This document shows positions 10,571-22,800 of a stretch of 64,000 bases of DNA, in pieces. Both the position numbers and the translations under genes were made by a program. Within the stretch, counting starts at the first letter, position 1; each line of letters starts with the position of its first letter. The notes under the pieces were generated by a model that worked only from the letters and a program-made list of their open reading frames with translations, was not told where the DNA came from and made no database searches. The stretch comes from Medicago truncatula (Eukaryota > Streptophyta > Magnoliopsida > Fabales > Fabaceae), in NCBI RefSeq assembly GCF_003473485.1, contig NC_053046.1:7512001-7576000 (forward strand), written 5' to 3'.

Positions 10571-13500
10571 ATGACTGGGAGTAGTGATGCTGCTTTAGTT
10601 GCTGCGCTTGAGGCTGTAGCTCAAGCTGTCCAACAGCAACCTAAGGTTGAGACTGGTGGTGATGGAACCAGGATGCTTGAGACTTTCCTGAGGAATCATC
10701 CACCAACTTTCAAGGGTAGGTATGATCCTGACGGTGCTCAGAAGTGGCTGAAGGAGGTTGAAAGAATATTCAGGGTCATGCAGTGTTCCGAGGTTCAGAA
10801 GGTGCGGTTTGGGACGCACATGCTAGCTGAAGAGGCCGATGATTGGTGGATTAGCTTGTTGCCTGTGTTGGAGCAGGATGATGCTGTGGTTACCTGGGCC
10901 ATGTTCAGGAAGGAGTTTCTGGGCAGGTATTTTCCAGAGGATGTCAGAGGTAAGAAAGAGATTGAATTTCTGGAGTTGAAACAGGGTGACATGTCTGTCA
11001 CAGAGTATGCTGCAAAGTTTGTGGAGCTTGCCACATTTTATCCTCATTATAGTGCGGAGACGGCTGAGTTCTCCAAGTGTATCAAATTTGAGAACGGGCT
11101 GAGGGCTGACATCAAAAGAGCCATTGGATATCAACAGATCAGAGTCTTTTCTGAGTTGGTTAACAGATGCAGGATTTATGAGGAAGACACCAAAGCTCAT
11201 TATAAGATTATGAGTGAGAGGAGGGGTAAGGGACAACAGAATCGTCCTAAGCCTTACAGTGCTCCTGCTGACAAAGGAAAGCAGAGGATGGGTGATGATA
11301 GGAGGCCCAAGAGGAGAGATGCTCCTGTTGAGATTGTTTGCTACAAGTGTGGTGAGAAAGGCCACAAGAGTAATGTTTGTGGAAGAGATGACAGGAAGTG
11401 CTTCAGGTGTGGTCAGAAGGGTCACAGTTTAGCTGAATGCAAGCGTGGGGACATTGTCTGTTACAACTGCAATGGGGAAGGTCATATCAGTTCACAGTGT
11501 CCTGAGCCGAAGAAGACTAGAATTGGTGGAAAGGTGTTTGCTTTGACTGGTACGCAGACTCCTAATGAGGACCGACTTATCAGAGGTACTTGTTTCTTTA
11601 ATAGTACTCCTTTAATTGCTATTATTGATACTGGTGCTACTCACTGTTTTATTGCTATTGAATGTGCTTATAAGTTGGGTTTGGATATATCTGTTATGAA
11701 AGGGGAAATGGTTGTTGAAACTCCAGCTAAGGGTTCAGTAACCACTTCTCTTGTTTGTCTGCGGTGTCCTATATCTATGTTTGGTAGAGATTTTGTGATT
11801 GATTTAGTTTGTCTTCCGTTGACGGGTATGGATGTTATCTTTGGTATGAATTGGTTAGAATATAATCGGGTTCATATCAACTGCTTTAGTAAGACGGTAC
11901 ATTTCTCTTCTGTTGAAGAAGAAGGTGAGGTTGAGCTTCTGTCTACGAAACAGATGAAACAGTTTGAACGTGATGGTATCCTGATGTATTCTCTAATGGC
12001 ACAATTGTCGTTAGAAAATCAAGCTGTGGTTGATGGTTTACCTGTAGTGAATGAATTTCCAGAAGTATTCCCTGATGAGATTCCTGATGTGCCACCAGAG
12101 AGGGAGGTTGAGTTCTCAATTGATCTTGTTCCAGGAACTAAGCCGGTGTCGATGGCACCGTACCGTATGTCAGCTTCTGAGTTGGCTGAGTTGAAGAAAC
12201 AGTTGGAGGACCTGTTAGATAAGAAGTTTGTAAGACCCAGTGTTTCACCTTGGGGAGCACCGGTGTTGTTGGTAAAGAAGAAGGATGGTAGTATGAGACT
12301 TTGCATAGATTACCGTCAGTTGAACAAAGTTACGATCAAGAACAGGTATCCGCTTCCTAGAATTGACGACTTGATGGATCAGTTGGTTGGTGCCAAGATT
12401 TTCAGTAAGATTGATTTGAGGTCTGGTTATCATCAGATAAAGGTAAAGGATGAGGATATGCAGAAGACGGCCTTTAGGACACGTTATGGTCATTACGAGT
12501 ACAAAGTGATGCCTTTCGGTGTTACTAATGCGCCTGGTGTTTTTATGGAGTACATGAACCGAATTTTCCATGCTTTTCTGGATAAGTTTGTGGTGGTATT
12601 TATTGATGATATCTTAATTTATTCCAAGAATGAGGAGGAACACGCAGAGCATCTGAGAATAGTGTTGCAAGTGTTGAAGGAAAAGAGGTTGTATGCTAAG
12701 TTGTCAAAATGTGAGTTCTGGTTAAATGAAGTAAGTTTTCTGGGTCACATTATTTCTGGTAGTGGTATTGCAGTGGATCCTTCAAAGGTTGATGCGGTAT
12801 CACAATGGGAGACTCCGAAGTCGGTAACTGAGATTAGAAGTTTTCTGGGTTTGGCTGGTTATTACCGCAGGTTCATAGAAGGGTTTTCGAAGTTGGCTCT
12901 TCCGTTGACACGGTTGACCTGTAAGGGTAAGTCTTTTGTGTGGGATGCTCAGTGTGAGAGTAGTTTCAATGAGTTGAAGCGAAGATTGACAACTGCTCCT
13001 GTTTTGATTTTGCCTAAACCAGAAGAACCGTTTGTTGTGTATTGTGATGCATCTAAGCTGGGCTTAGGTGGTGTTCTGATGCAAGATGGTAAGGTGGTAG
13101 CTTATGCTTCTAGGCAGTTACGTATTCATGAGAAGAATTATCCTACACATGACCTGGAGTTAGCTGCGGTGGTGTTTGTTTTGAAAATTTGGAGGCATTA
13201 TTTGTACGGATCCAGATTTGAGGTGTTCAGTGATCATAAAAGTTTGAAGTATTTATTTGACCAGAAGGAACTGAACATGAGGCAGAGGAGGTGGTTAGAG
13301 TTACTGAAGGATTTTGATTTTGGCTTGAATTACCATCCTGGTAAGGCCAATGTAGTAGCTGATGCTTTGAGTAGGAAGACTTTGCATATGTCTGCTTTGA
13401 TGGTGAAAGAGTTTGAGTTGTTAGAACAGTTCAGAGACATGAGTCTTGTTTGTGAATTGTCACCCCAGAGTATACAGTTGGGAATGTTGAAAATTGATAG

Positions 13501-14935
13501 TAACTTCTTGAACAGTATCCGAGAAGCTCAGAAAGAAGATTTGAAATTTGTTGATTTGATGACTTCTGGTAATGACACTGAGGATAGTGATTTCAAAGTT
13601 GATGATCAAGGTGTTTTGAGGTTCAGAGGTAGAGTTTGCATTCCTGACAATGAAGAGTTGAAGAAGTTGATTCTTGAGGAGAGTCACAAGAGTAGGTTGA
13701 GTATTCACCCAGGGGCTACAAAAATGTATCATGATTTGAAGAAACTGTTTTGGTGGTCCGGTATGAAAAGAGATGCTGCTCAGTTTGTTTATGCATGTTT
13801 GATTTGTCAGAAGTCCAAGGTTGAGCATCAGAAGCCTGCAGGGTTGTTGACACCGTTAGATGTACCGGAGTGGAAGTGGGACAGTATCTCCATGGATTTT
13901 GTAACGAGTTTACCGAACACTTCGAAAGGACATGATGCCATTTGGGTAGTTGTCGACCGGTTGACGAAGTCGGCACATTTCATTCCTATTAATATCAGTT
14001 ATCCGGTAGCACAGTTAGCAGAGATTTACATTCACAGTGTGGTGAAGCTTCATGGTGTTCCGTCTAGCATTGTGTCGGATAGGGATCCGAGGTTCACTTC
14101 TAGGTTCTGGAAGAGTTTACAGGACGCCTTGGGGTCGAAACTGAAGTTGAGTTCGGCTTATCATCCTCAAACAGATGGTCAGTCGGAAAGGACAATTCAA
14201 TCATTGGAAGATTTGTTGAGAGTGTGTGTGCTTGAGCAAGGTGGAGCTTGGGATAGTCACTTGTCTTTGATTGAGTTTACTTATAACAACAGCTATCACT
14301 CGAGTATTGGTATGGCACCGTTCGAAGCCTTGTATGGTCGGAGGTGTAGGACTCCTTTATGCTGGTTTGAGTCGGGTGAGAGTGTTGTGTTGGGACCGGA
14401 TTTGGTACATGAGACTACTGAGAAAGTCAGGTTGATAAGAGAAAAGATGAAAGCTTCGCAGAGTCGACAGAAGAGTTACCATGACAAGCGAAGGAAGGAT
14501 CTTGAGTTTCAGGAGGGTGATCATGTTTTTCTGAGGGTCACTCCTTTAACGGGTGTCGGACGTGCTTTGAAGTCGAGGAAGTTGACTCCTAAGTTTATTG
14601 GTCCGTATCAGATTTCAGAGAGAGTTGGTACTGTGGCATATAGAGTTGGTTTGCCACCACATCTTTCGAACTTGCACGATGTGTTTCATGTTTCTCAGCT
14701 TCGGAAGTATGTTGCGGATCCTTCTCATGTGATTCCGAGGGATGATGATGTGCAGGTTAGGGACAACCTGACCGTTGAGACTATGCCATTGAGGATAGAT
14801 GACAGAAAGGTGAAGTCTTTGAGGGGTAAAGAGATTCCTCTTGTTAGAGTCGTTTGGGGTGGAGCGACTGGTGAAAGTTTGACTTGGGAGCTGGAGAGTA
14901 AGATGCGGGAGTCGTATCCGGAGTTGTTTGCTTGA
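10571..14935 (+). CDS. Ty3/gypsy Gag-Pol polyprotein, intact
   Basis: A single uninterrupted ORF of 1454 residues. Gag core about 55-160. Three CCHC zinc knuckles at 257-270, 277-290 and 297-310. Aspartic protease with DTGA at 353-356. Reverse transcriptase with FIDD ending at 680. RNase H with YCDAS (D826). Integrase with an HHCC zinc region starting near H1046, then D1109, D1170 and E1206 with the D-35-E spacing. The C-terminal tail ([10 protein letters not shown]...[16 protein letters not shown]) looks like a chromodomain, as in chromoviruses of the Tekay/Del type. Protease to integrase order RT-RNaseH-INT is the gypsy order. All catalytic residues are present and there is no frameshift, so the element may be autonomous. 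Clade assignment is from memory of the tail motif. Confidence 0.96.
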   Translation: MTGSSDAALVAALEAVAQAVQQQPKVETGGDGTRMLETFLRNHPPTFKGRYDPDGAQKWLKEVERIFRVMQCSEVQKVRFGTHMLAEEADDWWISLLPVLEQDDAVVTWAMFRKEFLGRYFPEDVRGKKEIEFLELKQGDMSVTEYAAKFVELATFYPHYSAETAEFSKCIKFENGLRADIKRAIGYQQIRVFSELVNRCRIYEEDTKAHYKIMSERRGKGQQNRPKPYSAPADKGKQRMGDDRRPKRRDAPVEIVCYKCGEKGHKSNVCGRDDRKCFRCGQKGHSLAECKRGDIVCYNCNGEGHISSQCPEPKKTRIGGKVFALTGTQTPNEDRLIRGTCFFNSTPLIAIIDTGATHCFIAIECAYKLGLDISVMKGEMVVETPAKGSVTTSLVCLRCPISMFGRDFVIDLVCLPLTGMDVIFGMNWLEYNRVHINCFSKTVHFSSVEEEGEVELLSTKQMKQFERDGILMYSLMAQLSLENQAVVDGLPVVNEFPEVFPDEIPDVPPEREVEFSIDLVPGTKPVSMAPYRMSASELAELKKQLEDLLDKKFVRPSVSPWGAPVLLVKKKDGSMRLCIDYRQLNKVTIKNRYPLPRIDDLMDQLVGAKIFSKIDLRSGYHQIKVKDEDMQKTAFRTRYGHYEYKVMPFGVTNAPGVFMEYMNRIFHAFLDKFVVVFIDDILIYSKNEEEHAEHLRIVLQVLKEKRLYAKLSKCEFWLNEVSFLGHIISGSGIAVDPSKVDAVSQWETPKSVTEIRSFLGLAGYYRRFIEGFSKLALPLTRLTCKGKSFVWDAQCESSFNELKRRLTTAPVLILPKPEEPFVVYCDASKLGLGGVLMQDGKVVAYASRQLRIHEKNYPTHDLELAAVVFVLKIWRHYLYGSRFEVFSDHKSLKYLFDQKELNMRQRRWLELLKDFDFGLNYHPGKANVVADALSRKTLHMSALMVKEFELLEQFRDMSLVCELSPQSIQLGMLKIDSNFLNSIREAQKEDLKFVDLMTSGNDTEDSDFKVDDQGVLRFRGRVCIPDNEELKKLILEESHKSRLSIHPGATKMYHDLKKLFWWSGMKRDAAQFVYACLICQKSKVEHQKPAGLLTPLDVPEWKWDSISMDFVTSLPNTSKGHDAIWVVVDRLTKSAHFIPINISYPVAQLAEIYIHSVVKLHGVPSSIVSDRDPRFTSRFWKSLQDALGSKLKLSSAYHPQTDGQSERTIQSLEDLLRVCVLEQGGAWDSHLSLIEFTYNNSYHSSIGMAPFEALYGRRCRTPLCWFESGESVVLGPDLVHETTEKVRLIREKMKASQSRQKSYHDKRRKDLEFQEGDHVFLRVTPLTGVGRALKSRKLTPKFIGPYQISERVGTVAYRVGLPPHLSNLHDVFHVSQLRKYVADPSHVIPRDDDVQVRDNLTVETMPLRIDDRKVKSLRGKEIPLVRVVWGGATGESLTWELESKMRESYPELFA

Positions 14936-14967
14936 GGTAAGATTTCGAGGACGAAATTCTGTAATTT

Positions 14968-14975
14968 GGGGAGAG
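14968..14975 (+). promoter_or_regulatory. Polypurine tract
   Basis: GGGGAGAG immediately before the 3' LTR, the expected primer site for plus-strand DNA synthesis. Confidence 0.8.
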
Positions 14976-14976
14976 T

Positions 14977-17084
14977 TGTAACGCCCTAGTTATTTATTTA
15001 ATTATTTTATTGTGTGGAGTATGTATATATATTATTATATATGATGTTTGGTGGTTTATGTGGAGTATATGCATATATTTGTATATAAGTGCTTGTTGGA
15101 TGTTTTATGTGGTGTATTAATTTAGTATATGGTTTATTTAATAATAATTAAAATAAGTATGAAATGGTAATTATTTTGGAGTTTGGGAAATAATAGGAGT
15201 TATTAGAAGTTATGGGGAGTTAAGTATAATTAAAGGGAGTTACATTTTGGTGGGAGGTTAATACAGAGAAGTTAGAGTAGTTTTACGTAGAAGCAGTTTT
15301 TGGGAGAAAGCAAGAGAGAACCAAGGGCTGAGCATTGCTGTGCATTTCTTCTTCAATTTCTAAGGTAAGGGTGGGATTTACTTCAAGATTATAGTTATTG
15401 AATTCTGATTTTGTGTTTAACAGAGTGTTGGTGAGAATTTGGGGAAAATGGGTTTTTATGATAAAATGATGATTTTGAAGTTGTAAGCTTGATTTTGGGG
15501 TTAGAATTAGGTTCTGGTTGCGTAGAACACTTAACTATGTATCTGTAAACTGATTTGGGGAGTGATTGGGAGAAAAATGGGATTTTTGGGTAAAACCAGT
15601 TTTCTGCCCGTACAGAAGTTCATCGCTCGCCTCGCGAGTAGCTGTGCTCGCCATGGCGAGTGAGCAACTTCATAGCTCGCCTCGCGAGCAGTCCAACTCG
15701 CCATGGCGAGTAAGCCCAGATAAAACTTGATTTTTTGAAAAGTTGTTATAAGGTGTTTTGGGGATGGTTTAAGGTACCTAGATGATAATAAAGAGGAATG
15801 GTGGAAGTTTTAGGTTAAAAAGATGAATAGGGAACTTAGAAATGGAGTTTGAGTGAGAAAATGTCACTTTTTCCCGAGAGCACCTAATTTTCACTCGCCT
15901 CGAGTTCGCCTTGAACTCGCCACGGCGAGCTAGTGTTTTCCGTGAACTCGCCATGGCGAGCAGATGTGCTCGCGAGGCGAGCTGCTCAGTTCCTGATTGT
16001 TGAAATTGCTTGCTTGAATAATAATGGTTGATGTTGTTGTTTTGAGCATGGGTATATATAATCATGCATTGTTTTGGTTGATTGGAGTGCTGCATTACCG
16101 AATACTGATGATGGTTGATTGTATGCTATTTATTGAGTCATACATGTCATTTAAGTGGTGTCATATGGAGTTGCATTGCATGGTCAGTTGTATGTAGATA
16201 TACACAGGTAGGTCCATTGCATATGCATAAAAACAGCGGTGAGGGCTTCGGTCCTGGAGTACTAGTTGCTCAACAGCGGTGAGGGCTTCGGTCCTGATGA
16301 ATGCTTTAACCATTCAAAAGCGGTGAGGGCCTCGGTCCTGATTGGTACCACATGCATAATTGCATCTCATTAAGAAGTCTAAGATGGTGTCTTAGCAGTG
16401 GTCATGTCATTTGCATGAGTCTTGATGTAATGATGATGTTGATGTTTGATATACATTCTTATATATGTGTATTCATTGCGGTCTTGGTGTATTGTTGATG
16501 TTGATGATATTATATACATTGTATACTACTTGTTAAGTGGATGATTATGATGATGTTGTTGTGATTGTGAATAATTATAATATTTGCAAGTGAACATGTT
16601 GAAGTTATAGGGTGTTAGATTCATTTGATGATTTTAATATCTATATTTATTGTTGTGAATCTCACCCCTTCTGCTTGAAAATGTTGCCCTTCCTATGGGT
16701 AACTTGCAGGTGATCCTGAGTAGTCGGTGGTGGCTCAAGAGTCGTGTCTAGGGCTCTGATACGTGGGTTGGGAGTCATTTTATTATTTCATTGTTGTTTT
16801 CCCTTCCATGTATCAAATTTTGGAACTTGTTGATGTGCCCTTTCATTGGCTAACTTTTGTTGTTTAGGCTTAATGCCAAGATGTTGTTGGAGATTAAAAT
16901 ATTGTTGTTGCTATTGAAAATGCAAAACTTTCCGCTGCATTAATTTGAAGTTTTGACTGTTGTTGAATTAAATAGTTTTATTTTCTATTTAAGAATTTCG
17001 ATGTTGCGATGTAGCATGCCCGTTTGGTGTAATACTCTGATGTTTATATGCTATTTTATTTCTTTTGGGTAACGGGGTGTTACA
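14977..17084 (+). repeat. 3' LTR of gypsy element
   Basis: 2108 bp, same length as the 5' LTR and almost identical to it, followed by the GTAGG target duplication. The 105-residue antisense ORF seen in both LTRs overlaps the palindromes and is not supported as a gene; it differs between LTRs by one residue because of one substitution. Confidence 0.97.
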
Positions 17085-17940
17085 GTAGGAGACTTTATTT
17101 TTTCTTTTTATTGTTTGTAAAATGGATGGCAACCATTAGATGTATTTAATATTTTTTGAAGACCATAGTATTATCATACTCACATAACACTAGATTTTTT
17201 ACACCATATTATATCATCCTTCTCTCTCTCTCCATGTCCGCTTACTTGCCCACCAACAACAGCAACCTCTCAAATATGTGTTCTTATTAATCTTCAATTA
17301 TTGTTCTTTTTAATCTTCTGGAAACGATTGTGCAACTATACCGACTTGCGGTGCCTTTATCATTTGATGTTATTCAAACTTTTGAATGATTGTTCAAACT
17401 TGACTAATTGAAATGGCAGAAAATTCCAAAAATTTGAAATTCCATGAAATTCCAGAAGTATGTTTATCATTAACAGTACTTGCCTCAACCGTCCACCATC
17501 ATAGATGTTGTTCAAACTTGTTTAATTCCAGAAAATTGAAAAATTATACAGCTCACCCATAAACCTTCACAATAGTAAATTATTTATTTGTATGATTTGA
17601 ATCACGATTATTACGATGAAGATGGTTGTTTGAACATATCTTATTAAACCTGATTTTCTTTAGATCTGGAATATTCATCCAATTATTTTGTTTTGTGTAA
17701 TTTATCTGTCCATCCTTCTTCGTTGAAGAAAAAAGTCAGTGGTGAGTGGTTGAAAGTTGAAACAGGTTGTTGGGAGTAAAGGAAGAAGATGACAAAGAAA
17801 TGTTTTAAGTGATGGGTAGTGGAGAAAGTGTGAAAAAAATTATAGTGTGGAGGGATTACAGTAAGATCAGTGTTCTTCATCAATCTAATGGTGACAAATG
17901 TCATTTTTGTGATACAAAAAAAAAAATCAATCTTTTTTAA
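17085..17940. other. Segment between 21-bp imperfect direct repeats
   Basis: Leaving out the gypsy element, GTCTCCCACCGTAGGAGACTT precedes this segment and GTCTCCTACCGTAGGAAACTT follows it at 17941-17961 (two mismatches). It carries an A-run near 17919. It may be an older retroposed or transposed insertion inside MITE copy 2. No coding potential is visible. Confidence 0.35.
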
Positions 17941-18522
17941 TGTCTCCTACCGTAGGAAACTTACCGGAAACGGCGCCTTCTCTTTATTATTAAGATAGGG
18001 ATGCTTGTTCGTAACAGTGCAAGAAGGATATTTTTCTTATACACCGAGCAAAAGAAGAAACATGAGAATGAACAAATTAGAGAGGAAGATGTATCACGAT
18101 AGGGATAAAATAGTAATATTTTAATTATAAAGTTCCATTTCATTGGATACACCTCAAATTGAGGGAAAAGAATATGGAAGGATTTGATGAAATGAGATGG
18201 AATGAGTTCCATTATGTATCATTCCATTCCATTCCATTCATTTTTAATAAATTCAAATAATGGAACATAATTAGTTACCATTCCATTCCATCCCACTTCA
18301 TCAGATTCCATCAATCCAAACATAGCCTAAATGATGTATATATTAAGCTTAGACTTTGTTAGAATTATCTTGTCAGGATTAACAGCCAGAATCCTTATCT
18401 TTCCCTTACTCATTCCCCTCCCCCTTTCTTTCTTCTTCTCTACCCTACTCTGCATCCATTGTCCTTTCTCTCTGCAGCTTTACCTCTTCATAACTCATCA
18501 ACACCATTCTTCTCCCAATTCG

Positions 18523-18565
18523 GGCATAATAATAATAATAATAATAATAATAGTAGTAGTAGTAA
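18523..18565. repeat. AAT/AGT trinucleotide microsatellite
   Basis: A run of about ten AAT units passes into several AGT units. Simple sequence in intergenic DNA. Confidence 0.9.
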
Positions 18566-18750
18566 TGGAAACTATGCAAACTATAGTAATGGAAACTGGT
18601 ATGTTTTTGTATTGCAAGGGTTGATATTATATCGTTTGAATCGAGACATTTAATTTTTAAGATTACATGATTCGAACACCGTTAGTGCATATTTATTGCT
18701 GTGGTTGAAAGAAATACACATAGAAATGGAATGTGGAATGTTTTATTATA

Positions 18751-18967
18751 CTCCTTCCGTCCCTTTATATAAGCCCCCTTTGTATTTTTCACATTTTTTA
18801 AGAAAAGTTATTAGTGTAATTAATGTGTATGTTTTGTGTGTTAATATTACCAACTGTCCTTTGTTTAGGGAAAAAAATAATAAATGTATCTAGTAATTTG
18901 AAAAGGCGTTTACATTTAGGGACAATAATAAAGTCAAATGAGTGTTTACATATAGGGACGGAGGGAG
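18751..18967. mobile_element. Stowaway-type MITE (217 bp)
   Basis: Ends CTCCTTCCGTCCCT and AGGGACGGAGGGAG are inverted repeats, flanked by TA on both sides (18749-18750, 18968-18969). These are the ends and target preference of Tc1/mariner-derived Stowaway elements. There is no coding capacity. Confidence 0.88.
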
Positions 18968-18969
18968 TA

Positions 18970-19697
18970 GTCATGTTACCTTTGCTTTTAGACGAAAATT
19001 ATGAGTATGAAATCTATTGTACACTTTTCAATACATGTTTGTAGAGGTGTATCGAGTGGAAGGCGAGAAAAATCACGAGGTTTCATAAACACACACAATT
19101 TTTAGATTATATAACTTGAAGGCAAAATGTTCAAGATTGAGAACTATCCGCTTTTGATTTCGTAATCCAAAAATGTTCAGAAATCCAAACAATGATATTT
19201 TCATCAAACAAATGGCATGGGAGATGTCAGAATGATTGAAAAAGAAATTCTTTTTTTCATTTTATATTTATCAGTCAATTAAACCGCTAATTTTTTTAAA
19301 TACTTTAATTGACTTATAAGCTATCAATGAATAACCATAAACTAGAAGCACCGATGAGCTAACTTGTTAATCATCTAATACTATTTTTACCAATATGAGC
19401 CAAAGACAAGATTGTTCAAATTTCAATAAATAGCTCGACGGTAAGTTTTAGTTAAATTGGACACGTGTCAGATTCTGAAGCGTGAGACTGATCTGACGGA
19501 CGTGAACAGGTGAAAGTTCACCCTGGCTTTGGCGCGTTAGCTAGAGAATCCGATTCCGAGCCCAAAGCTCAAGTTCAACAATCAGTTATTCCGTCTTTCT
19601 CGCGGTACTAGGGTCTGCAAAATTCCCTTCTACCCTTAAACTTGAACCCTTCCTTTCTCACCACCGTCAACACCACTGTCTTCACCCTCACAATCAG
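18970..19697. other. Intergenic and promoter region of RPC5
   Basis: AT-rich up to about 19440, then more GC-balanced leader-like sequence. A splice donor CAG|GTACGC at 19698 marks a 5'UTR intron. I see no clear TATA box. Confidence 0.5.
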
Positions 19698-19814
19698 GTA
19701 CGCATTTTCTATCTCTTCAAACTTCTTACACTTCTTTTGCCGCCATAATCTCTCTGAACACTCACACTTTTTTCATTTCAGTGAAACGTAAAAAAATACT
19801 CACAAAAGTTCGCT

Positions 19815-22800
19815 ATGGATTTCGACGACCTAGATGCACCTGTAAAACCTCGGGTCTCGCGGTTTGCGCCAAAATCATCAAAATTCAAACCTAAAAAAGA
19901 AGAGCCATCACTCGTTCCCAAATCCGAACCACCGCCACTCGCTTCTGCTAAAACAGAACCACAGGAAATTGATTTAACCGCGCCCACTCCGGTGAAGCAT
20001 GAACCTAATGCTTCCGTTAAAACTGACGCTGAATCGAAGATTGAAGGTAAAGTTGATTCGAGAAATGTTGATGTGGAAATGACTGAGGCGGTTGATGGTT
20101 CTAGAGAAGTTAATCCTATGGATGAAGAGGATACAGTTGTTCGTGAAATTGATGTGTATTTTTCGCCTTCTATTGATAATGACACGAAGGTTTGTTATTA
20201 CTGCTCTGCTCTTGAGTGTTTATAAACCACTGACACAAACACTGATGCCCGTAGTAATCTGAGAAAATGAATTTATTGTAAGCAATCAGATGTGTGTGTC
20301 AGATGCTGGTAGTAATTTGAGAAAATGACAGTATTGAATGTAATCATACATGTGTCGACACGGACACGGACATTGAACGTCGATAGCGGTAGTAATTTGA
20401 GAAAATGACATTATTGAATGTAATCAGATGTGTGTTGGACACGGGACACTTACACTGATACCTTGATGTAGTAATTTGAGAAAATGACATTACTGAATGC
20501 AATCAGACATGTGTTGGACACTGGACACAGACACGGACACATTGATACTGTTAGTGTCTGAGAAAATAGCATTATTGAACATAATCATACGTGTGTCGGC
20601 CACCGGACACAGACACTGAAACGTCGATACTAGTAGTAATTTGAGAAAATGACATTATTGAATGTAATCAGATGAGTGTGTTGGACGCCGGACACACCTT
20701 TGACCAGAAGTGTCAGTGATACGCTAGTGTTGGATAATGGATTCTACATTTTACTGTGGTAGTCTAATTTTTGTTTTTTTGGTTGTTTTTAGTTGTATGT
20801 CATGCAATATCCTTTGAGACCATCTTGGCGGCCTTATGATCTTGATGAACAATGTGAAGAGGTGGGTTTATTGTTTTTTTCTTTCTTTTAGGAAATTACT
20901 GGTGATTCGATTGACTAACTATTGTGTGTTTTGATTCTGTAGGTTAGGTTGAAACCTGGGACTTCAGAAGTAGAGGTTGATTTATCTATTGATTTGGAGT
21001 CATATAATGTTGAAAAAGCCACTGCCGATAAATTGAAATATACAAAGCAGGTATTTTCATTATATCTTATTACAATCTTTGATTGAATGATGCTATAAAA
21101 GTTACCGCACCCATTGCCATCAAGATGTGTTGTATGTTTTAATAAGTAAATAATTAACATATTAATTGTTAAATATTTGACAAAGAAGGCTCCATGATTC
21201 ATTGGAACTGAAATTAGTAATAGCTGTGTATTTCTTTTTTGTATTTTGATGAGAGGGATTGCAAGCATCTTGTTGATTACTCGATTATTTAGAATCAATA
21301 ACTGTAGACTCAGTAGAATATATCAATGCTCTCCATGACGATAATCATATGCATCCTTGAAATAGGTTAGGGCTGGTTACTTTTGCTAGCTTTGGTAATA
21401 ATATGATATAGGGTGTAGCACCTGATAAATTTATATTAATTAGGATTTGCCGATTAGGATGACTCTATCTCTTTTAACTTTACATGCATAACATAATCCT
21501 TATCTGTGAAAGTTTGATTAAGATATCTTCATTATTTGTAGCCTTTGAAAAGGTAGTTTGGTATTGGAATAAACAAGCAAACAATCATTTTTTAGGAAAA
21601 ATCTTTGTTTCTATAGGAGGACTCTCTCATGGGCAACTCTACTTGTCACTTTCACCTTAGATCGAATTCCACCACGTCTAGCTTCATGATTGATCCCACA
21701 CAATGGTTTATAATAGAATATTTAATAATTAAAAGGAGGTATCCAAGATCAGAATTGGCATAAATTATTTAAAATACGGTTCAGTTGTAGAATTTGATGT
21801 GTATCGTGAGTTTGATTGGATTTACAATGAAATTTTAGGTCTTGTGGAATGCTTGCTTCACTCACTAGCAGAATATATGCCTGCTTTTAAAAATGTGAAA
21901 AGCTTCCACGTCAGATTACTGATGCATTGCAATCAACATATGCACATGAAATTCTGTCAAATCTTTATGACCTTGAATCAATGATACAACTGTGCTAATT
22001 TTACAGACCACCATGCATTGTTTGAACTTTGATTCATGTCGTTGATACTTAATACCATCTAGAGGGGTAATGATTGGTTGCACATTTGCACTGTTGCTGT
22101 ATTCTTTCTTTGTTTCTAATTTTTCATTATATTTTCTAAATATAACCCTTCTCTTCGTTCATCGAATTGCTGGAAATACTTTTGATATATATGTCAAAGT
22201 TGAATATAATTGTGTGCTTTGTTTGTGAAGTTGTCTCAGAAAGGTATTCTATACTGTAACTTACAAATTTGCTATCATATTTTTAATTCTCCCCAGACTC
22301 TGTCAACTACGTGGAAGCCGCCTCCTGCAAATGGCTGTGCTGTTGGGCTTCTTATGGGAGATAAGGTACTTGTGTCTCATTCTATTCTGCAATGTCTTCT
22401 GAGGAAGATTTAAATACAATCATGCCTTGAAATCAACTTCCTCCAGAGATGTAGTTTGTTTAGGATTTTTAATTTCACCTTAGGTTTCTGATTTGGGATT
22501 ATTGTATTGTTACTCTGGTATTTAGATATTTTGGTATAAATTGGATTATCTTTTTCAAGCTTTAGATCAGGAATATGTATTAGGTTGTTTAGCTTTATTG
22601 GGCCTGTTAATAGGCCTTCAGTGTTAAAGTTCAGAGGCTTTTGATGATTGATATACAATTATCAATTAAGAGTATCTAGATTTGAATCGAAGGAGCGCTC
22701 TGTGCCTAAAGGAGCACTTTAGGTTTATGAGGAGAGTGAGCATTCTTGGATACTTTTCCTACATCATACAACTCCTCAAAACATAATATAAAAAGTTTAA

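Larger units (their letters stand above)
7704..18327. mobile_element. Tourist/Harbinger-like MITE, copy 2, split by a gypsy element
   Basis: The left end CTCTGTTTGGATTGATGGAA pairs with the right end TTCCATCAATCCAAACATAG, followed by CC|TAA. It has the same GGAATGGAATGG sub-terminal repeats as copy 1. Its body is interrupted by the gypsy retrotransposon (8330-17084 plus target duplication) and probably by a further ~0.86-kb segment (17085-17940). Without these insertions it would be about 1 kb, close to copy 1. Confidence 0.6.

Noticed and set aside
18331..19044. Several 60-100 residue ORFs around the Stowaway MITE
   Set aside because: Composed of microsatellite and MITE sequence without homology or gene structure.
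20252..20705. Regularly repeated units that look at first like a CRISPR array
   Set aside because: Units are ~80 bp with gradual divergence along their whole length and sit in a plant intron; no constant short repeat with unique spacers.
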